64,000 bases of DNA from JAAXHB01 sp965221635 (GCA_965221635.1 OZ244902.1:1922001-1986000); one strand, 5' to 3'; positions 51,552-61,074 are shown, counted from the first letter of the stretch. The notes: generated by a model from the letters alone, not told the origin. A program made the numbers and translations.

Positions 51552-52760
51552 ATGAGCGCCACTACCGTTTCGGTGCTCGGATCCACCGGATCGATCGGCA
51601 CGCAAACACTGGACATAGTGCGCGCCGCGCCCCACCGTTTCAAGGTGCGTGCGTTGGGGGCGCAGCGTTCGGTGGCCCAACTCGCCGAACAGGCCCGTTG
51701 TTTCGCCCCCGAGGTGGTTGCCCTGGCCGACCCGGCCGGCGCCGGTGAGCTTGCCGGGCTGCTGCCACCCGGTGTGGAACTGCTTGTGGGTGACGGCGCC
51801 TTGGCGCAAGCCGCCGAGTGTGGCGATGTGGTGATCAACGGTGTGGTGGGTTTCGCCGGGCTGCCGGTGACCCTGGCCGCGCTGCGAGCCGGCAAACGCC
51901 TCGGCCTGGCCAACAAGGAATCGCTGATCGCGGCCGGGCCGGTGGTTCGCGAGGCTCGAGCCACTCCGGGCGCGCAGATCGTGCCGGTGGACTCCGAACA
52001 CTGCGCGGTGCATCAGTGCCTGCGCGCCGCCGGTGACCGAAGCGAGGTTTCGCGGGTTGTGCTCACCGCCAGCGGCGGCCCCTTCAGAGGCCGCAGCCGC
52101 GCCGAGTTGGGGGCCATCACCACCGCGGATGCCCTTGCGCATCCCACCTGGCAGATGGGCCCCAAGATCACCGTGGACTCGAGCACGTTGATGAACAAGG
52201 GCCTCGAGGTGATCGAAGCCCACGAACTCTTCGACGTGAACTACGATCAAATCGACGTGGTGGTGCATCCGCAATCGGTGGTTCATTCGATGGTCACGTT
52301 TTGTGACGGCGCCACCGTGGCGCAACTGTCGCTGCCCGACATGCGCATGTGCATCGGTTACGCCCTTGCCCATCCCCACCGGCTCGGTGTGCCCTATGGA
52401 GCGATCGACTGGACCCAGGCCACGTCGCTTCATTTCGAGCCACCCGACCGGGAGGTGTTCGAATGCCTCGAACTTGCCTACGCGGCCGGGAGGGAGGCCA
52501 AAACGGCGCCCGCGTGGATGAGCGCGGCCAACGAGGTCGCGGTGGACGCCTTTCTTGAGGGTCGCATCGGCTGGCTCGACATTGCCGCGACCGTCGATGA
52601 GACGCTGCAACGCTGGCCCGGACTCGACGCAACAGACGTGGAATCGGTGCTTCACGCCGACGCCGAGGCCCGCCGAGTGGCAGCGTCAGTGCTGAATCGC
52701 CGGGCATCCCGAAGCGGTGCCTCCAAACAACCGGCCTCCTCACACGGGGCCTCACGATGA
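51552..52760 (+). CDS. dxr: 1-deoxy-D-xylulose 5-phosphate reductoisomerase
   Basis: 402 residues. NADPH fold: VLGSTGSIGTQTLDIV; catalytic parts NKESLIAAGPVV, PVDSEHCAVHQCL, LTASGGPFRGRSR, ITVDSSTLMNKGLEVIEAHELF and VHPQSVVHSMV. Second step of the MEP isoprenoid pathway. The stop shares four bases with the next gene. Start with TAGCTT box six bases away. Confidence 0.95.
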   Translation: MSATTVSVLGSTGSIGTQTLDIVRAAPHRFKVRALGAQRSVAQLAEQARCFAPEVVALADPAGAGELAGLLPPGVELLVGDGALAQAAECGDVVINGVVGFAGLPVTLAALRAGKRLGLANKESLIAAGPVVREARATPGAQIVPVDSEHCAVHQCLRAAGDRSEVSRVVLTASGGPFRGRSRAELGAITTADALAHPTWQMGPKITVDSSTLMNKGLEVIEAHELFDVNYDQIDVVVHPQSVVHSMVTFCDGATVAQLSLPDMRMCIGYALAHPHRLGVPYGAIDWTQATSLHFEPPDREVFECLELAYAAGREAKTAPAWMSAANEVAVDAFLEGRIGWLDIAATVDETLQRWPGLDATDVESVLHADAEARRVAASVLNRRASRSGASKQPASSHGASR

Positions 52761-54373
52761 GCACCGATCCCGCCCCCGACGCCGAAGGCCCCGCGGGTGA
52801 CCGGCCGCGCCAAACGTCGGCGGACACGGCCGAAGCGTCGGTGGGCACGGCGATGACCCGCCACGACAACGCCGACAACCTCGATTCGGTGGATCGGCCT
52901 GACGAGTCTTCGCGGCTGGGCGCCTTGGTGCTTGTGGGCGCCGTGGTGTTGGTGTGGATGATGGCGGGTTGGCACTGGCTGGTGATCATCGCCGGGCTGG
53001 CCGTGGTGCTGTTCCTGCACGAGTTGGGCCACTACGTGGCGGCTCGCTCGGCCGGCATGAGGGTGACCGAGTTCTTCATCGGCTTCGGGCCGCGCCTTTG
53101 GAGCTTCACCCGTGGCGAGACCACTTACGGCATCAAGGCCATCTGGGCGGGCGCGTACGTGCGGATCCCGGGCATGAACAGCCTCGACAAAGTGGACCCG
53201 GCCGAGGAGGTGCGCAGTTTCCGCCGTCAGAGCTACCCGAAGAAGATGGCGGTGCTGCTGGCCGGGCCGGGAGTGCATTTCGTGCTGGCCGTGGTGTTGA
53301 TGTTCGCGGTGTTCTCGGTGGCGCCAACCTCCGCCGCCCGAGAGGCCGGCCTGGAGACCGCGGAGTGGACCCTCGGGTCGGTGTCGCCCCACAGCCCCGC
53401 CGAGGCGGCAGGGCTGCTGGCAGGCGACCGGCTCGTGTCGGTGGGCGGCCTGCCTGTGGGATCGTTCGCGGATTTCCGCACGGCGGTGCTCTACCACCAG
53501 TCCGAAGAGGCAACCACCGTGGTGTTCGAGCGCGACGGCGCCGAACAAGTCACCACGGTGAGCATCGGTGAGCGCCTCACCACCCAGGGGGCAAGAGGCA
53601 TCAACGGCCTCATCGCGGGAGACCGCATACTGCAGGTGGAGGGCCTCGCCTCCGACGGGCCGCCCCGCTACCAGCAAGTGGCCGCCTTCGCCGCCACCCG
53701 GTTGGGCGAGCCTTTGGACATCACCATTGCCAACGTGCAAACCGGTGAGCGTGAAGTGGTGACCGACGCGGCGATCACCGAACTGATCCAACCCGAGTTC
53801 GCGGTGACGGGATTCTTCGGGGTCACCGCCGAGTTGCAGCTAGAACCCGCTGGCGCCGTTGAGGCAGCGAAGCGCACGTTGGACATCTTCCCTCGGCTTG
53901 TGTGGACCATAGGCGTGAACTTCCCGAGGATCATCGTGCAGGGATTCGGTGACGCCCTGGGATGGGCCTTCGGCGGAAGCTTCGACGACCCCGACGACCT
54001 CGGCCTCACCGGACAGACCGAGTTCCTGCGAACCGATACCGGGCCGTCACCCGACGAGAACCGGATCCTTTCGATTTACGGGGTTGCGGCGCTCGGCGCG
54101 GAGGCGGCGTCGGCGGGTTGGGTGGAACTCGCCGAGTTGATGCTGCTGGTGAACGTGTTCCTGGGCTTGTTCAACTTGTTGCCGGTGCTGCCCTTCGACG
54201 GGGGACACGCCGCGGTGGCCACCTACGAACGGCTCCGATCCTTCCGCGGGCGCAGCCACGAGGCCGACGCCCGCAAACTGCTGCCGCTCACCTACGCGGT
54301 GGTGGGAATCGTGGCGCTGGTGGCAGCGGTGGCGCTGGTGCGCGACATAGTCGACCCCGTGAACCTGGGCTGA
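52757..54373 (+). CDS. rseP: Site-2 protease, RseP-like (M50)
   Basis: 538 residues. After a 55-residue polar front come membrane helices. Zinc motif HELGH (88-92) in LFLHELGHYVAARSAGM; third ligand motif NLLPVLPFDGGH near 475. Two PDZ-like regions are between (VSPHSPAEAAGLLAGDRLVSVGG; GINGLIAGDRILQVEG). This protease cuts membrane-bound anti-sigma factors or signal remnants in the inner membrane. Longer than E. coli RseP (450) because of the front and an acidic/Gly segment around 405-430. The position between dxr and ispG is typical of actinobacteria. Confidence 0.9.
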   Translation: MSTDPAPDAEGPAGDRPRQTSADTAEASVGTAMTRHDNADNLDSVDRPDESSRLGALVLVGAVVLVWMMAGWHWLVIIAGLAVVLFLHELGHYVAARSAGMRVTEFFIGFGPRLWSFTRGETTYGIKAIWAGAYVRIPGMNSLDKVDPAEEVRSFRRQSYPKKMAVLLAGPGVHFVLAVVLMFAVFSVAPTSAAREAGLETAEWTLGSVSPHSPAEAAGLLAGDRLVSVGGLPVGSFADFRTAVLYHQSEEATTVVFERDGAEQVTTVSIGERLTTQGARGINGLIAGDRILQVEGLASDGPPRYQQVAAFAATRLGEPLDITIANVQTGEREVVTDAAITELIQPEFAVTGFFGVTAELQLEPAGAVEAAKRTLDIFPRLVWTIGVNFPRIIVQGFGDALGWAFGGSFDDPDDLGLTGQTEFLRTDTGPSPDENRILSIYGVAALGAEAASAGWVELAELMLLVNVFLGLFNLLPVLPFDGGHAAVATYERLRSFRGRSHEADARKLLPLTYAVVGIVALVAAVALVRDIVDPVNLG

Positions 54374-54378
54374 ACGAG

Positions 54379-55611
54379 ATGAAGGTTGCGTCCACGTTCC
54401 CGAGGCGGCCCACACGGCGCATCATGGTGGGTTCGGTGCCTGTGGGCGGCGGCGAACCGGTGAGCGTGCAATCCATGACGGTCACCAAAACCGCCGATCA
54501 CGAGGCAACGCTGCGTCAGATTTACGCGCTGGCCGCCGCCGGGGCCGACATTGTGCGCTGCACCTGCAACCGCATCGAGGCCGCCGAGGGTTTGGCCCGG
54601 ATCGTGCCCCGGTCGCCGGTTCCGTTGGTGGCCGATGTTCACAACAACCACCGCATGGCCCTCGCCGCGCTCGAAGCGGGAGTTCACTGCCTGCGGCTCA
54701 ATCCGGGCAACATTCGCAAACCCGCGCACATCAAGGCGGTGGCCGCGGAGTGCCGCGACAGGGGGGTGCCGATCCGCATCGGGGTGAACGCCGGGTCGTT
54801 GGATCCCGACCTGTACGACCCCGAGCGAGGCGTGACCCCGCAGGCCATGGTGGAGTCCGCTCGGCGCGAACTCGGCTACTTCAACGACGTCGGGTTCGAC
54901 CTGGTGAAGATCTCGGTGAAGGCGTCCAGCGTGCCCTTGATGATTGAGGCGTACCGCATGCTGGCGGAGGTCACCGACCATCCGTTGCATCTCGGCGTAA
55001 CCGAGGCGGGGCCCCCACCTGCGGGCACGATCAAATGCACCGCCGGGATCGCCACGCTGCTCGCCGAGGGGATCGGCGACACGATCCGTTATTCGCTCAC
55101 CGCGGATCCGGTGCTGGAGGCCAAAGCCGGCAGGCAACTGCTTGAGGCGATGGGGCTGCGCGAGCGCCGCAACGTGGACCTGATCGCGTGCCCGAGTTGC
55201 GGCCGCGCCGAGATCGACGTGTTCAAGGTGGCCGAGGAGGCGCTGGAGGCTTTCGGAGAGCGTCAGATCCCCCTGCAGGTGGCGGTGATGGGTTGCGTGG
55301 TTAACGGCCCCGGCGAAGCCCGCGACGCCGACCTGGGGATCGCCGCGGGCAATCGTAGAGGGCACCTGTTCGTGAAGGGCACCAACGTTGCGGTGGTTCC
55401 CGAGGACGAGATGGTGGACGCCTTGGTGGAATGGGCCGAGTACATCTGCGAACACGGCGCCGACGCGGCTCTCGAACGGGCCGGTTCGAGCCGTCGAGCG
55501 GCCCGCCGAGCCGCCGAGGAGGACGCCAGGCGCAACCTTGGCGAGATCGGCGCCGACGCCAACAACTCCGAGGCTGTGATCGCCTCCATAGGACGCCGCT
55601 CGGGTCGATAG
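54379..55611 (+). CDS. ispG: 4-hydroxy-3-methylbut-2-enyl diphosphate synthase
   Basis: 410 residues; ATG 54379, five bases after the upstream stop. Signatures: VGSVPVGGGEPVSVQSMTV, DIVRCTCNRIEAA, LVADVHNNHRMALAAL, LRLNPGNI and the [4Fe-4S] ligands in CPSCGRAEIDVF and GCVVNGPGEARDADLG. It reduces MEcPP to HMBPP in the MEP pathway. The C-terminal 45 residues (ALERAGSSRRAARRAAEEDARR) are an extra charged helix. Confidence 0.95.
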   Translation: MKVASTFPRRPTRRIMVGSVPVGGGEPVSVQSMTVTKTADHEATLRQIYALAAAGADIVRCTCNRIEAAEGLARIVPRSPVPLVADVHNNHRMALAALEAGVHCLRLNPGNIRKPAHIKAVAAECRDRGVPIRIGVNAGSLDPDLYDPERGVTPQAMVESARRELGYFNDVGFDLVKISVKASSVPLMIEAYRMLAEVTDHPLHLGVTEAGPPPAGTIKCTAGIATLLAEGIGDTIRYSLTADPVLEAKAGRQLLEAMGLRERRNVDLIACPSCGRAEIDVFKVAEEALEAFGERQIPLQVAVMGCVVNGPGEARDADLGIAAGNRRGHLFVKGTNVAVVPEDEMVDALVEWAEYICEHGADAALERAGSSRRAARRAAEEDARRNLGEIGADANNSEAVIASIGRRSGR

Positions 55612-55640
55612 GGCGCCTGCCCGGGAGCGGGTCGCGCCGC

Positions 55641-55646
55641 TACAAT
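55641..55646 (+). promoter_or_regulatory. Putative -10 box for rimP operon
   Basis: TACAAT in CCGCTACAATGGCGG, about 320 bases before rimP. Confidence 0.5.
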
Positions 55647-55907
55647 GGCGGTGGACGTTCGTTCCTGAGCGGGTCGGCGTGGGCGCTCGGCCCCACCCTT
55701 CCCGGTCGAGGACCGGGCTTCGGCCGCACTGTGATCACCACATTGCGACAACCGCACAGCGATCACCGCCTGTGGTGGTGGCGCCGTGAGTGGTTGCGCT
55801 GTGGTGGTGGTCCGGTGATCGTCGCGTCCCGGTGGCGTCACCGCGGCGCGTGGCGCGGCCCGGATGCGAAATTCGCTTCCAAGCCGGCGCCGAGAGGCGC
55901 CGAGCAA

Positions 55908-55951
55908 AAGGCGACGACAAGGCGAGCGCAAGGCGAGCACAAGGCGAGGAA
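55908..55951 (+). repeat. Four 11-base tandem repeats before rimP
   Basis: AAGGCGA occurs at 55908, 55919, 55930 and 55941, exactly 11 bases apart (units AAGGCGACGAC, AAGGCGAGCGC, AAGGCGAGCAC, AAGGCGAGGAA). A fifth, diverged unit supplies the ribosome site AAGGAG, seven or eight bases before the ATG at 55965. Confidence 0.85.
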
Positions 55952-55964
55952 ACAAGGAGCACAG

Positions 55965-56441
55965 ATGGCAGTCACAGAACGTGTCCGCGAACTGGCGGCC
56001 CCACTCGCCGAGGCCGCATCGGTGGAGCTTTACGACGTTGAACACGCAGGCGGCGTCGTCCGAGTGCTGGTGGACTCCGACGAGGGAATCGACCTTGACA
56101 AGATCGCCAAGCTGTCTCGGGCGCTGGGTCGTGTTCTTGACGATCACGACGTGGTGTCGGGTCGCTACACCCTTGAGGTTTCCAGCCCCGGACTTGAGCG
56201 TCGCCTGCGCACCGTCGAGCATTTCAAGGCTGCGGTCGGCACCGCGGTGAAAGTGAAGACGCTGCCGCACCACGACGGCCCTCGACGCATCGAGGGTGTG
56301 CTGTCCGCTGCCGGCGATGACTGTTTCGAGGTGTGCGACCCCCAAGGCGCCCCCCACACCGTGCGCTTCGACGATGTGGACTGGGTGCGAACGGTGTTCC
56401 GGTGGGGTTCGCAAAGTCGCAAGACAGGGGGCTCGACCTGA
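55965..56441 (+). CDS. rimP: Ribosome maturation factor RimP
   Basis: 158 residues from ATG 55965 with AAGGAG; longer frames run through the leader repeats and are unlikely. Signatures: ELYDVEHAGGVVRVLVDSDEGIDLD, SRALGRVLDDHDVVSGRYTLEVSSPGLERRL (split). N-terminal KH-like and C-terminal Sm-like parts. RimP helps 30S maturation. First gene of rimP-nusA-infB. Confidence 0.93.
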   Translation: MAVTERVRELAAPLAEAASVELYDVEHAGGVVRVLVDSDEGIDLDKIAKLSRALGRVLDDHDVVSGRYTLEVSSPGLERRLRTVEHFKAAVGTAVKVKTLPHHDGPRRIEGVLSAAGDDCFEVCDPQGAPHTVRFDDVDWVRTVFRWGSQSRKTGGST

Positions 56442-56505
56442 TCACCACACCCGGCCCAACAACACACGCCGGTTTGATCACGACACCCAAAGGAGAGTGA
56501 ACGAC

Positions 56506-57696
56506 ATGAATCCCGAGATGGTGGAGGCACTGCAAGCGGTGGCCGCCGACAGGGGCATCACCGTGGACGCCCTGCTCGGCGCGCTCGCCGACGGCTTGGA
56601 GGCCGCCTACAAGCGGCTGCCGGACTCCTACGAATTCGCCTGGGTGAGCATCGATCGCGACACCATGCAATACCGGGTACTGGCCCAGGACCTCGACGAG
56701 GAAGGCAATCCCGTTGGTCAGCCCTTTGACGTGACCCCCAGAAACTTCGGTCGGATCGCCGCCCAGACGGCGCGCCAGGTGATGACCCAGCGCATCCGCG
56801 AAGTTGAGCGTGAACTCAAATACGAGGAGTACGCAGGACGCGAGGGCGACATTGTCACCGGCATGATCCAACAAACCGACGCCCGTTACACGCTGTTGGA
56901 TCTGGGCAGGGTGGAGGCGCTGCTGCCCAAGGCCGAGCAGGTTCCCTACGAGCGGCCCGAGTCCAACGCCCGGCTCAAGGCGTACATCGTGGAGGTTCGC
57001 AAAACCGACAAGGGCCCCCAGATCGTGGTGAGCAGAACCCATCCCGGTCTCGTGAAACGCCTCTTCGAGCTTGAGGTGCCCGAGATCGCCGACGGGATAG
57101 TGGAGATCAAGGCCTGCGCACGCGAGCCGGGTCACCGCACCAAGCTGGCCGTTCATTCCAACGACCCCAGCGTCGATCCCGTGGGGGCCTGTGTGGGGGC
57201 TCGTGGCGCCAGGGTGCGCCAAGTGGTGAACGAACTGCGCGGCGAGAAGATCGACATTGTTCCCTTCAGCGAGGATCTCGTGGACTTCGTCACCAAGTCG
57301 CTGTCGCCGGCGCGCATCAAGGATGTGCGCCCCAACGAGGCCACCGGCGACTGTGACGTGGTCGTGCCCGACTACCAGCTGTCGCTTGCCATCGGCAAGG
57401 AAGGCCAGAACGCCCGCCTCGCCAGCAGGCTCACCGGCTGGAACATCAACATCAAAAGCGAATCGCAGGTTGCCGAGGAGGCCGCTTACGGCGACGTGGA
57501 GTGGGCCGAGGGAACCTGGATGGTCAACCCCGAAACGGGCGAGCAGGAGTGGCGCCCGGCCGATGGCGGCGAGTCGGTGAGCGCCGAGGACTGGGCGTCG
57601 GCTCTCGCCTCCGACGACGCCTCCGATGACGCCGCCGATGATGCCGCCGTCCCGGTCGCCGAGGACTCCGCGGCGCAGGCCCAACCCAGCGTTTGA
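56506..57696 (+). CDS. nusA: Transcription termination/antitermination factor NusA
   Basis: 396 residues from ATG 56506; AAGGAGAG upstream. N-terminal polymerase-binding domain, S1 domain (REGDIVTGMIQQTDARYTLLDLG), KH1 and KH2 (DPVGACVGARGARVRQVVNELRGEKIDIV; LAIGKEGQNARLASRLTGWNINI). No C-terminal acidic repeats of the E. coli type; instead a short Asp/Ala-rich tail (SDDASDDAADDAAVPVAED). It modulates pausing, termination and antitermination. The usual small ylxR gene was not found after it. Confidence 0.93.
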   Translation: MNPEMVEALQAVAADRGITVDALLGALADGLEAAYKRLPDSYEFAWVSIDRDTMQYRVLAQDLDEEGNPVGQPFDVTPRNFGRIAAQTARQVMTQRIREVERELKYEEYAGREGDIVTGMIQQTDARYTLLDLGRVEALLPKAEQVPYERPESNARLKAYIVEVRKTDKGPQIVVSRTHPGLVKRLFELEVPEIADGIVEIKACAREPGHRTKLAVHSNDPSVDPVGACVGARGARVRQVVNELRGEKIDIVPFSEDLVDFVTKSLSPARIKDVRPNEATGDCDVVVPDYQLSLAIGKEGQNARLASRLTGWNINIKSESQVAEEAAYGDVEWAEGTWMVNPETGEQEWRPADGGESVSAEDWASALASDDASDDAADDAAVPVAEDSAAQAQPSV

Positions 57697-57909
57697 GGTC
57701 ACCCGCGCATGGACTTGTGTGTTGCAATGATCGCCGCAGCGCCACCGCCGGCGCGGCGCGGATCAGCTTCACCCCAGACGGGTCCTGTGCCGAGTTCCGG
57801 GCATTTCGCGCAAAGGTGAGCCCTGGCGAGATCGCTGGGTAGGATTCGCTCCGGCTGGCCCGGGTCCGCCTAGCGCACGGCCACAGCAACCCGCCAAAGG
57901 GGATCCAAC
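57697..57909 (+). other. nusA-infB gap, no ylxR gene seen
   Basis: About 210 bases. All plus frames were read. The longest (MDLCVAMIAAAPPP..., 36 codons from 57709) and a frame with LVCCNDRR lack the YlxR pattern (Arg-x-Cys-x2-Cys with a Gly-Arg-Gly-Ala-Tyr loop). A possible promoter and the infB ribosome site AAAGGGG are present. Confidence 0.5.
57840..57845 (+). promoter_or_regulatory. Possible internal promoter (-10) before infB
   Basis: TAGGAT in CTGGGTAGGATTCGC, 65 bases before the infB GTG. Confidence 0.35.
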
Positions 57910-60900
57910 GTGCCGAAGAAGATCCGCGTCCACGAACTCGCGAAAGAGTTGGACATGCCCAGCCACGCGGCACTCGAGTTGTGCCAGTCGTTGGGCATGG
58001 ACGTGACGTCGCCATCGTCGAGCATCGAGGAGGCGCAGGCAGACCGCGCCAGGCGCCGCGCCCAAAGCAACGAACGCGACGGCGCCGCTGGTGCGCCCAA
58101 ACGCCCCCGTGGGGGGCGGCCCGCATCGCGGCGCAAACCACCGGGTAAGGCCGGCGACGGGGATGCCGCCCCGGCCAAGAGCGTCAAGGAGCAACGCGCC
58201 GAGAAGTTGCGCAAGGCGCAGTTGAACCGCGCTCGCAGCAGCGAGGAGCAAGCCGAGCAACCCGCCGCAAAGGCCAAGAGTCCTGCTCGGGGTTCAAGAG
58301 CCCCCGCGGGACGGGCACAACCGGCGGCCCGAAAAGCCGGCGCCGCCGCTTCGCAAAAGGACACAGGGGTTTCGAGCGCCTCGAAGCCCACCACCCAGGA
58401 CCGGCCGAAGCGCAAGGCTGCCCCGGCGGCCGAATCCGGGTCGCCCGCGGCCGCAACGGCACCGGCAGCCGCGCCTGCGGCGAAGTCCGCACCCTCAAAG
58501 GCGGCCCGAACCACCGAATCGGACGACACCCCCACAACCGTTGACGCCGATGTCGCAGCCGCGGGCGCGCCCAGCGACACCGACAAGAAGCCCGGCCCAA
58601 GCGACACTTCCCAGAAGTCGCCTGCGAAGTCCCGGTCGCGGCGCCGCCCCGAGCAGCCAAGCGAGGACAGCGGCTCACGGGTGATCTCGTCAAGTGGCAG
58701 CGTCGCGCCGCTGAAGCGTCCCGAAGGGCCCGCCTCGGCGCCCGCCGTGGACGACGCACCCAAAGCGCCCGCCGCTGCGGACGCCGGCGATCGGCCCGCG
58801 GTGGCGGTGCCCGCAACCCAGCGCCCCTCGGAGCGTCCCGCACGCCAGGTTGCCCGCAAAGGCGCCCCGGACGCCGGCGCCGTTCCGGCTGCCGGAAGGC
58901 CTGCGCCGCCGGTGTCACGCACCGGCAAGCCGATTCCGCCACCGCCTCCACCGGCGCGGCGCATGCATCCGGGTTCGGGCCCTCCGGGTCGTTCCCGTCC
59001 CGGTGCTCCTGGCGCTCCTGGAGCACCCGGCGCCCCACGCCGACCCCCTGCGGGTCCGGGCCGAACCTCCGCGCCCTCCCGTGGCGCCGGGCCCGGCGGT
59101 GGATCCTTCAGAGGCGGCCCCCGACCGGCGTCTCCCGGTGGTGGCCCCCCGGGCCGGGGCAGACCTGGAGGTGGGCAGCGCCGCCCGCCGGTTCGGCGGC
59201 GCAGGCGTCGCAGCCGCAGGCGCGACGAGCTCCAACCAATGGACATTCCCGACTACACCCCGCGTCACGCGCCGGTTCCGGAGGGAATCGTGGTGGTCGA
59301 AAGGGCGTCCACGGCACTCGATTTGGGCCCCAAGCTCAACCGCACCGCAGCTGACGTGGTGCGTTTCCTGTTGCAGAACGGCGAAATGGTCACGGCCACC
59401 CAGTCGCTCAGCGACGACATGATCGAATTGTTCGCGTTGCATGTGGGCGCCCAGATCCGCCTGGTGGACCCGGGCGAGGAACAAGAGGCCGAACTGCAGA
59501 AGCTGCTCGGCTTCGACCCCACCGACGACGCGCCCGCGGACGGCGATCCGCGACCGCCGGTGGTGACGGTGATGGGCCACGTCGACCACGGCAAGACCCT
59601 GCTGCTGGACAGGATTCGCGACACCAACGTGGTGTCGGGCGAAGCGGGAGGCATAACCCAGCACATCGGCGCCTACCAGGTTGACCACAACGGCCAGAAG
59701 GTGACGTTCATCGACACCCCCGGACATGAGGCGTTCACCGCCATGCGAGCACGGGGCGCCATCGCAACCGATGTGGTGGTGCTGGTGGTTGCCGCCGATG
59801 ACGGCGTGATGCCTCAAACCATCGAGGCGATCAACCACGCAAGATCCGCTGATGTGCCCATCGTGGTGGCGGTGAACAAGATCGACCGTCCCAACGCCGA
59901 CGTGGACAGGGCGGTGGCCGGAGTGGCCGAGCACGGGCTGGTGCCCGAGGCGTGGGGCGGCGAAACGGTGTACTGCGAAGTCTCCGCGCTTGAGAGCACC
60001 GGCATTCCCGAACTTCTCGAGCAGTTGCTGCTGGTTGCCGAAGTGGAGGATCTTCGCGCCGGCGCCGAGGGCCGAGCCAAGGGAGTGGTGCTGGAAGCCA
60101 ACCTCGACATAGGCCGGGGGCCGGTGGCCTCGCTGCTGGTGCAGGAGGGCACCCTGCGCGTGGGTGACCCTGTGGTTGCCGGCGCCGCGTGGGGACGGGT
60201 GAGGGCATTGCTCGACGACAGGGGCGCCGCGGTGCGCTCCGCCGGGCCGTCCACCCCGGTGCAGGTTCTGGGCATGTCCGAGGTGGCAGTGGCCGGTGAC
60301 GAGTTCGTGGTGGCGCCCAACGAGCGGGTGGCGGCACGGGTTGCAGGCGCCCGTGAGCACTGGCAGCGCCTCGCCAGCCTGGGCCGTGAAGCGCATGCGC
60401 TCAGCGGCGGGGCACGCCTCGAGGACATCTTCGCCCACATTCAGCGCGGCGAGGCCGCCACGTTGAACGTGATCGTGAAAGCCGACGTGAACGGTTCGCT
60501 GGAGGCGGTCACCGAGAGCCTGCGCAAGCTTGAGGGCAAAGAGGTGCGCATCGGGTTCGTACACCGAGGGGTGGGCGGCATCACCGAGAACGACATTCAG
60601 CTTGCCTCCGCTTCGAACTCCACGATCATCGGGTTCAACGTTCGTCCCGACCGCAAGGCACGCGAGCTGGCGGACCGCGAGCGGGTGGAGATCCGCACCT
60701 ACGAGATCATCTACAAGCTGATCGAGGACGTCACCTTGGCCATGGAGGGCCTGCTCGCGCCCGACGTGCAGGAGGTCGTAACCGGCGAGGCCGAGGTGCG
60801 CGAGGTGTTCCGCATTCCCCGGGTGGGCCCGGTGGCGGGCTGCTACGTGCAGAGCGGTTCGATCACCCGAGGTTCGCCTGTTCGTTTCCTGCGGGACGGC

Positions 60901-61074
60901 GCCATCATCTGGAAGGGCACCATCTCGTCGCTCAAGCGGTTCACCGAGGACGTGCGAGAGGTGAACTCCGGCTTTGAGTGCGGCATCGGTCTGAGCAACT
61001 TCAGCGACCTCAAGGCGGGCGACGTGATCGAGACGTACACCGAACGCGAAATCGCCCGCACCCTCGACGGCTGA
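57910..61074 (+). CDS. infB: Translation initiation factor IF-2
   Basis: 1054 residues from GTG 57910, with AAAGGGG upstream. N-terminal IF2_N helix (IRVHELAKELDMPSHAALELCQSLGMDV), then about 380 residues of Ala/Pro/Arg/Lys/Gly low complexity, ending in an Arg/Gly/Pro stretch and RRRRRSRRRDEL. The second IF2_N-like and G domain follow: G1 GHVDHGKT (about 556), FIDTPGHEAF (G3), NKIDRP (G4); domains II-IV with ISSLKRFTEDVREV near the end. It brings initiator tRNA to the 30S subunit. The linker is typical for high-GC actinobacteria but long. Confidence 0.95.
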   Translation: MPKKIRVHELAKELDMPSHAALELCQSLGMDVTSPSSSIEEAQADRARRRAQSNERDGAAGAPKRPRGGRPASRRKPPGKAGDGDAAPAKSVKEQRAEKLRKAQLNRARSSEEQAEQPAAKAKSPARGSRAPAGRAQPAARKAGAAASQKDTGVSSASKPTTQDRPKRKAAPAAESGSPAAATAPAAAPAAKSAPSKAARTTESDDTPTTVDADVAAAGAPSDTDKKPGPSDTSQKSPAKSRSRRRPEQPSEDSGSRVISSSGSVAPLKRPEGPASAPAVDDAPKAPAAADAGDRPAVAVPATQRPSERPARQVARKGAPDAGAVPAAGRPAPPVSRTGKPIPPPPPPARRMHPGSGPPGRSRPGAPGAPGAPGAPRRPPAGPGRTSAPSRGAGPGGGSFRGGPRPASPGGGPPGRGRPGGGQRRPPVRRRRRRSRRRDELQPMDIPDYTPRHAPVPEGIVVVERASTALDLGPKLNRTAADVVRFLLQNGEMVTATQSLSDDMIELFALHVGAQIRLVDPGEEQEAELQKLLGFDPTDDAPADGDPRPPVVTVMGHVDHGKTLLLDRIRDTNVVSGEAGGITQHIGAYQVDHNGQKVTFIDTPGHEAFTAMRARGAIATDVVVLVVAADDGVMPQTIEAINHARSADVPIVVAVNKIDRPNADVDRAVAGVAEHGLVPEAWGGETVYCEVSALESTGIPELLEQLLLVAEVEDLRAGAEGRAKGVVLEANLDIGRGPVASLLVQEGTLRVGDPVVAGAAWGRVRALLDDRGAAVRSAGPSTPVQVLGMSEVAVAGDEFVVAPNERVAARVAGAREHWQRLASLGREAHALSGGARLEDIFAHIQRGEAATLNVIVKADVNGSLEAVTESLRKLEGKEVRIGFVHRGVGGITENDIQLASASNSTIIGFNVRPDRKARELADRERVEIRTYEIIYKLIEDVTLAMEGLLAPDVQEVVTGEAEVREVFRIPRVGPVAGCYVQSGSITRGSPVRFLRDGAIIWKGTISSLKRFTEDVREVNSGFECGIGLSNFSDLKAGDVIETYTEREIARTLDG

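Larger units (their letters stand above)
55612..55964 (+). other. Leader region of the rimP-nusA-infB operon
   Basis: About 350 bases without a gene. TACAAT at 55641-55646 is the most promoter-like -10 here. The part at 55737-55830 has imperfect inverted and direct repeats (CTGTGGTGGTGG twice; GATCACC/GGTGATC pairs) that may fold. It ends with an 11-base tandem repeat. NusA-operon leaders are often autoregulated, so this leader is a good candidate. Confidence 0.5.

Noticed and set aside
57697..57909. A possible ylxR gene between nusA and infB
   Set aside because: No frame has the expected Cys and basic motif; the longest is 36-40 codons of unrelated sequence.
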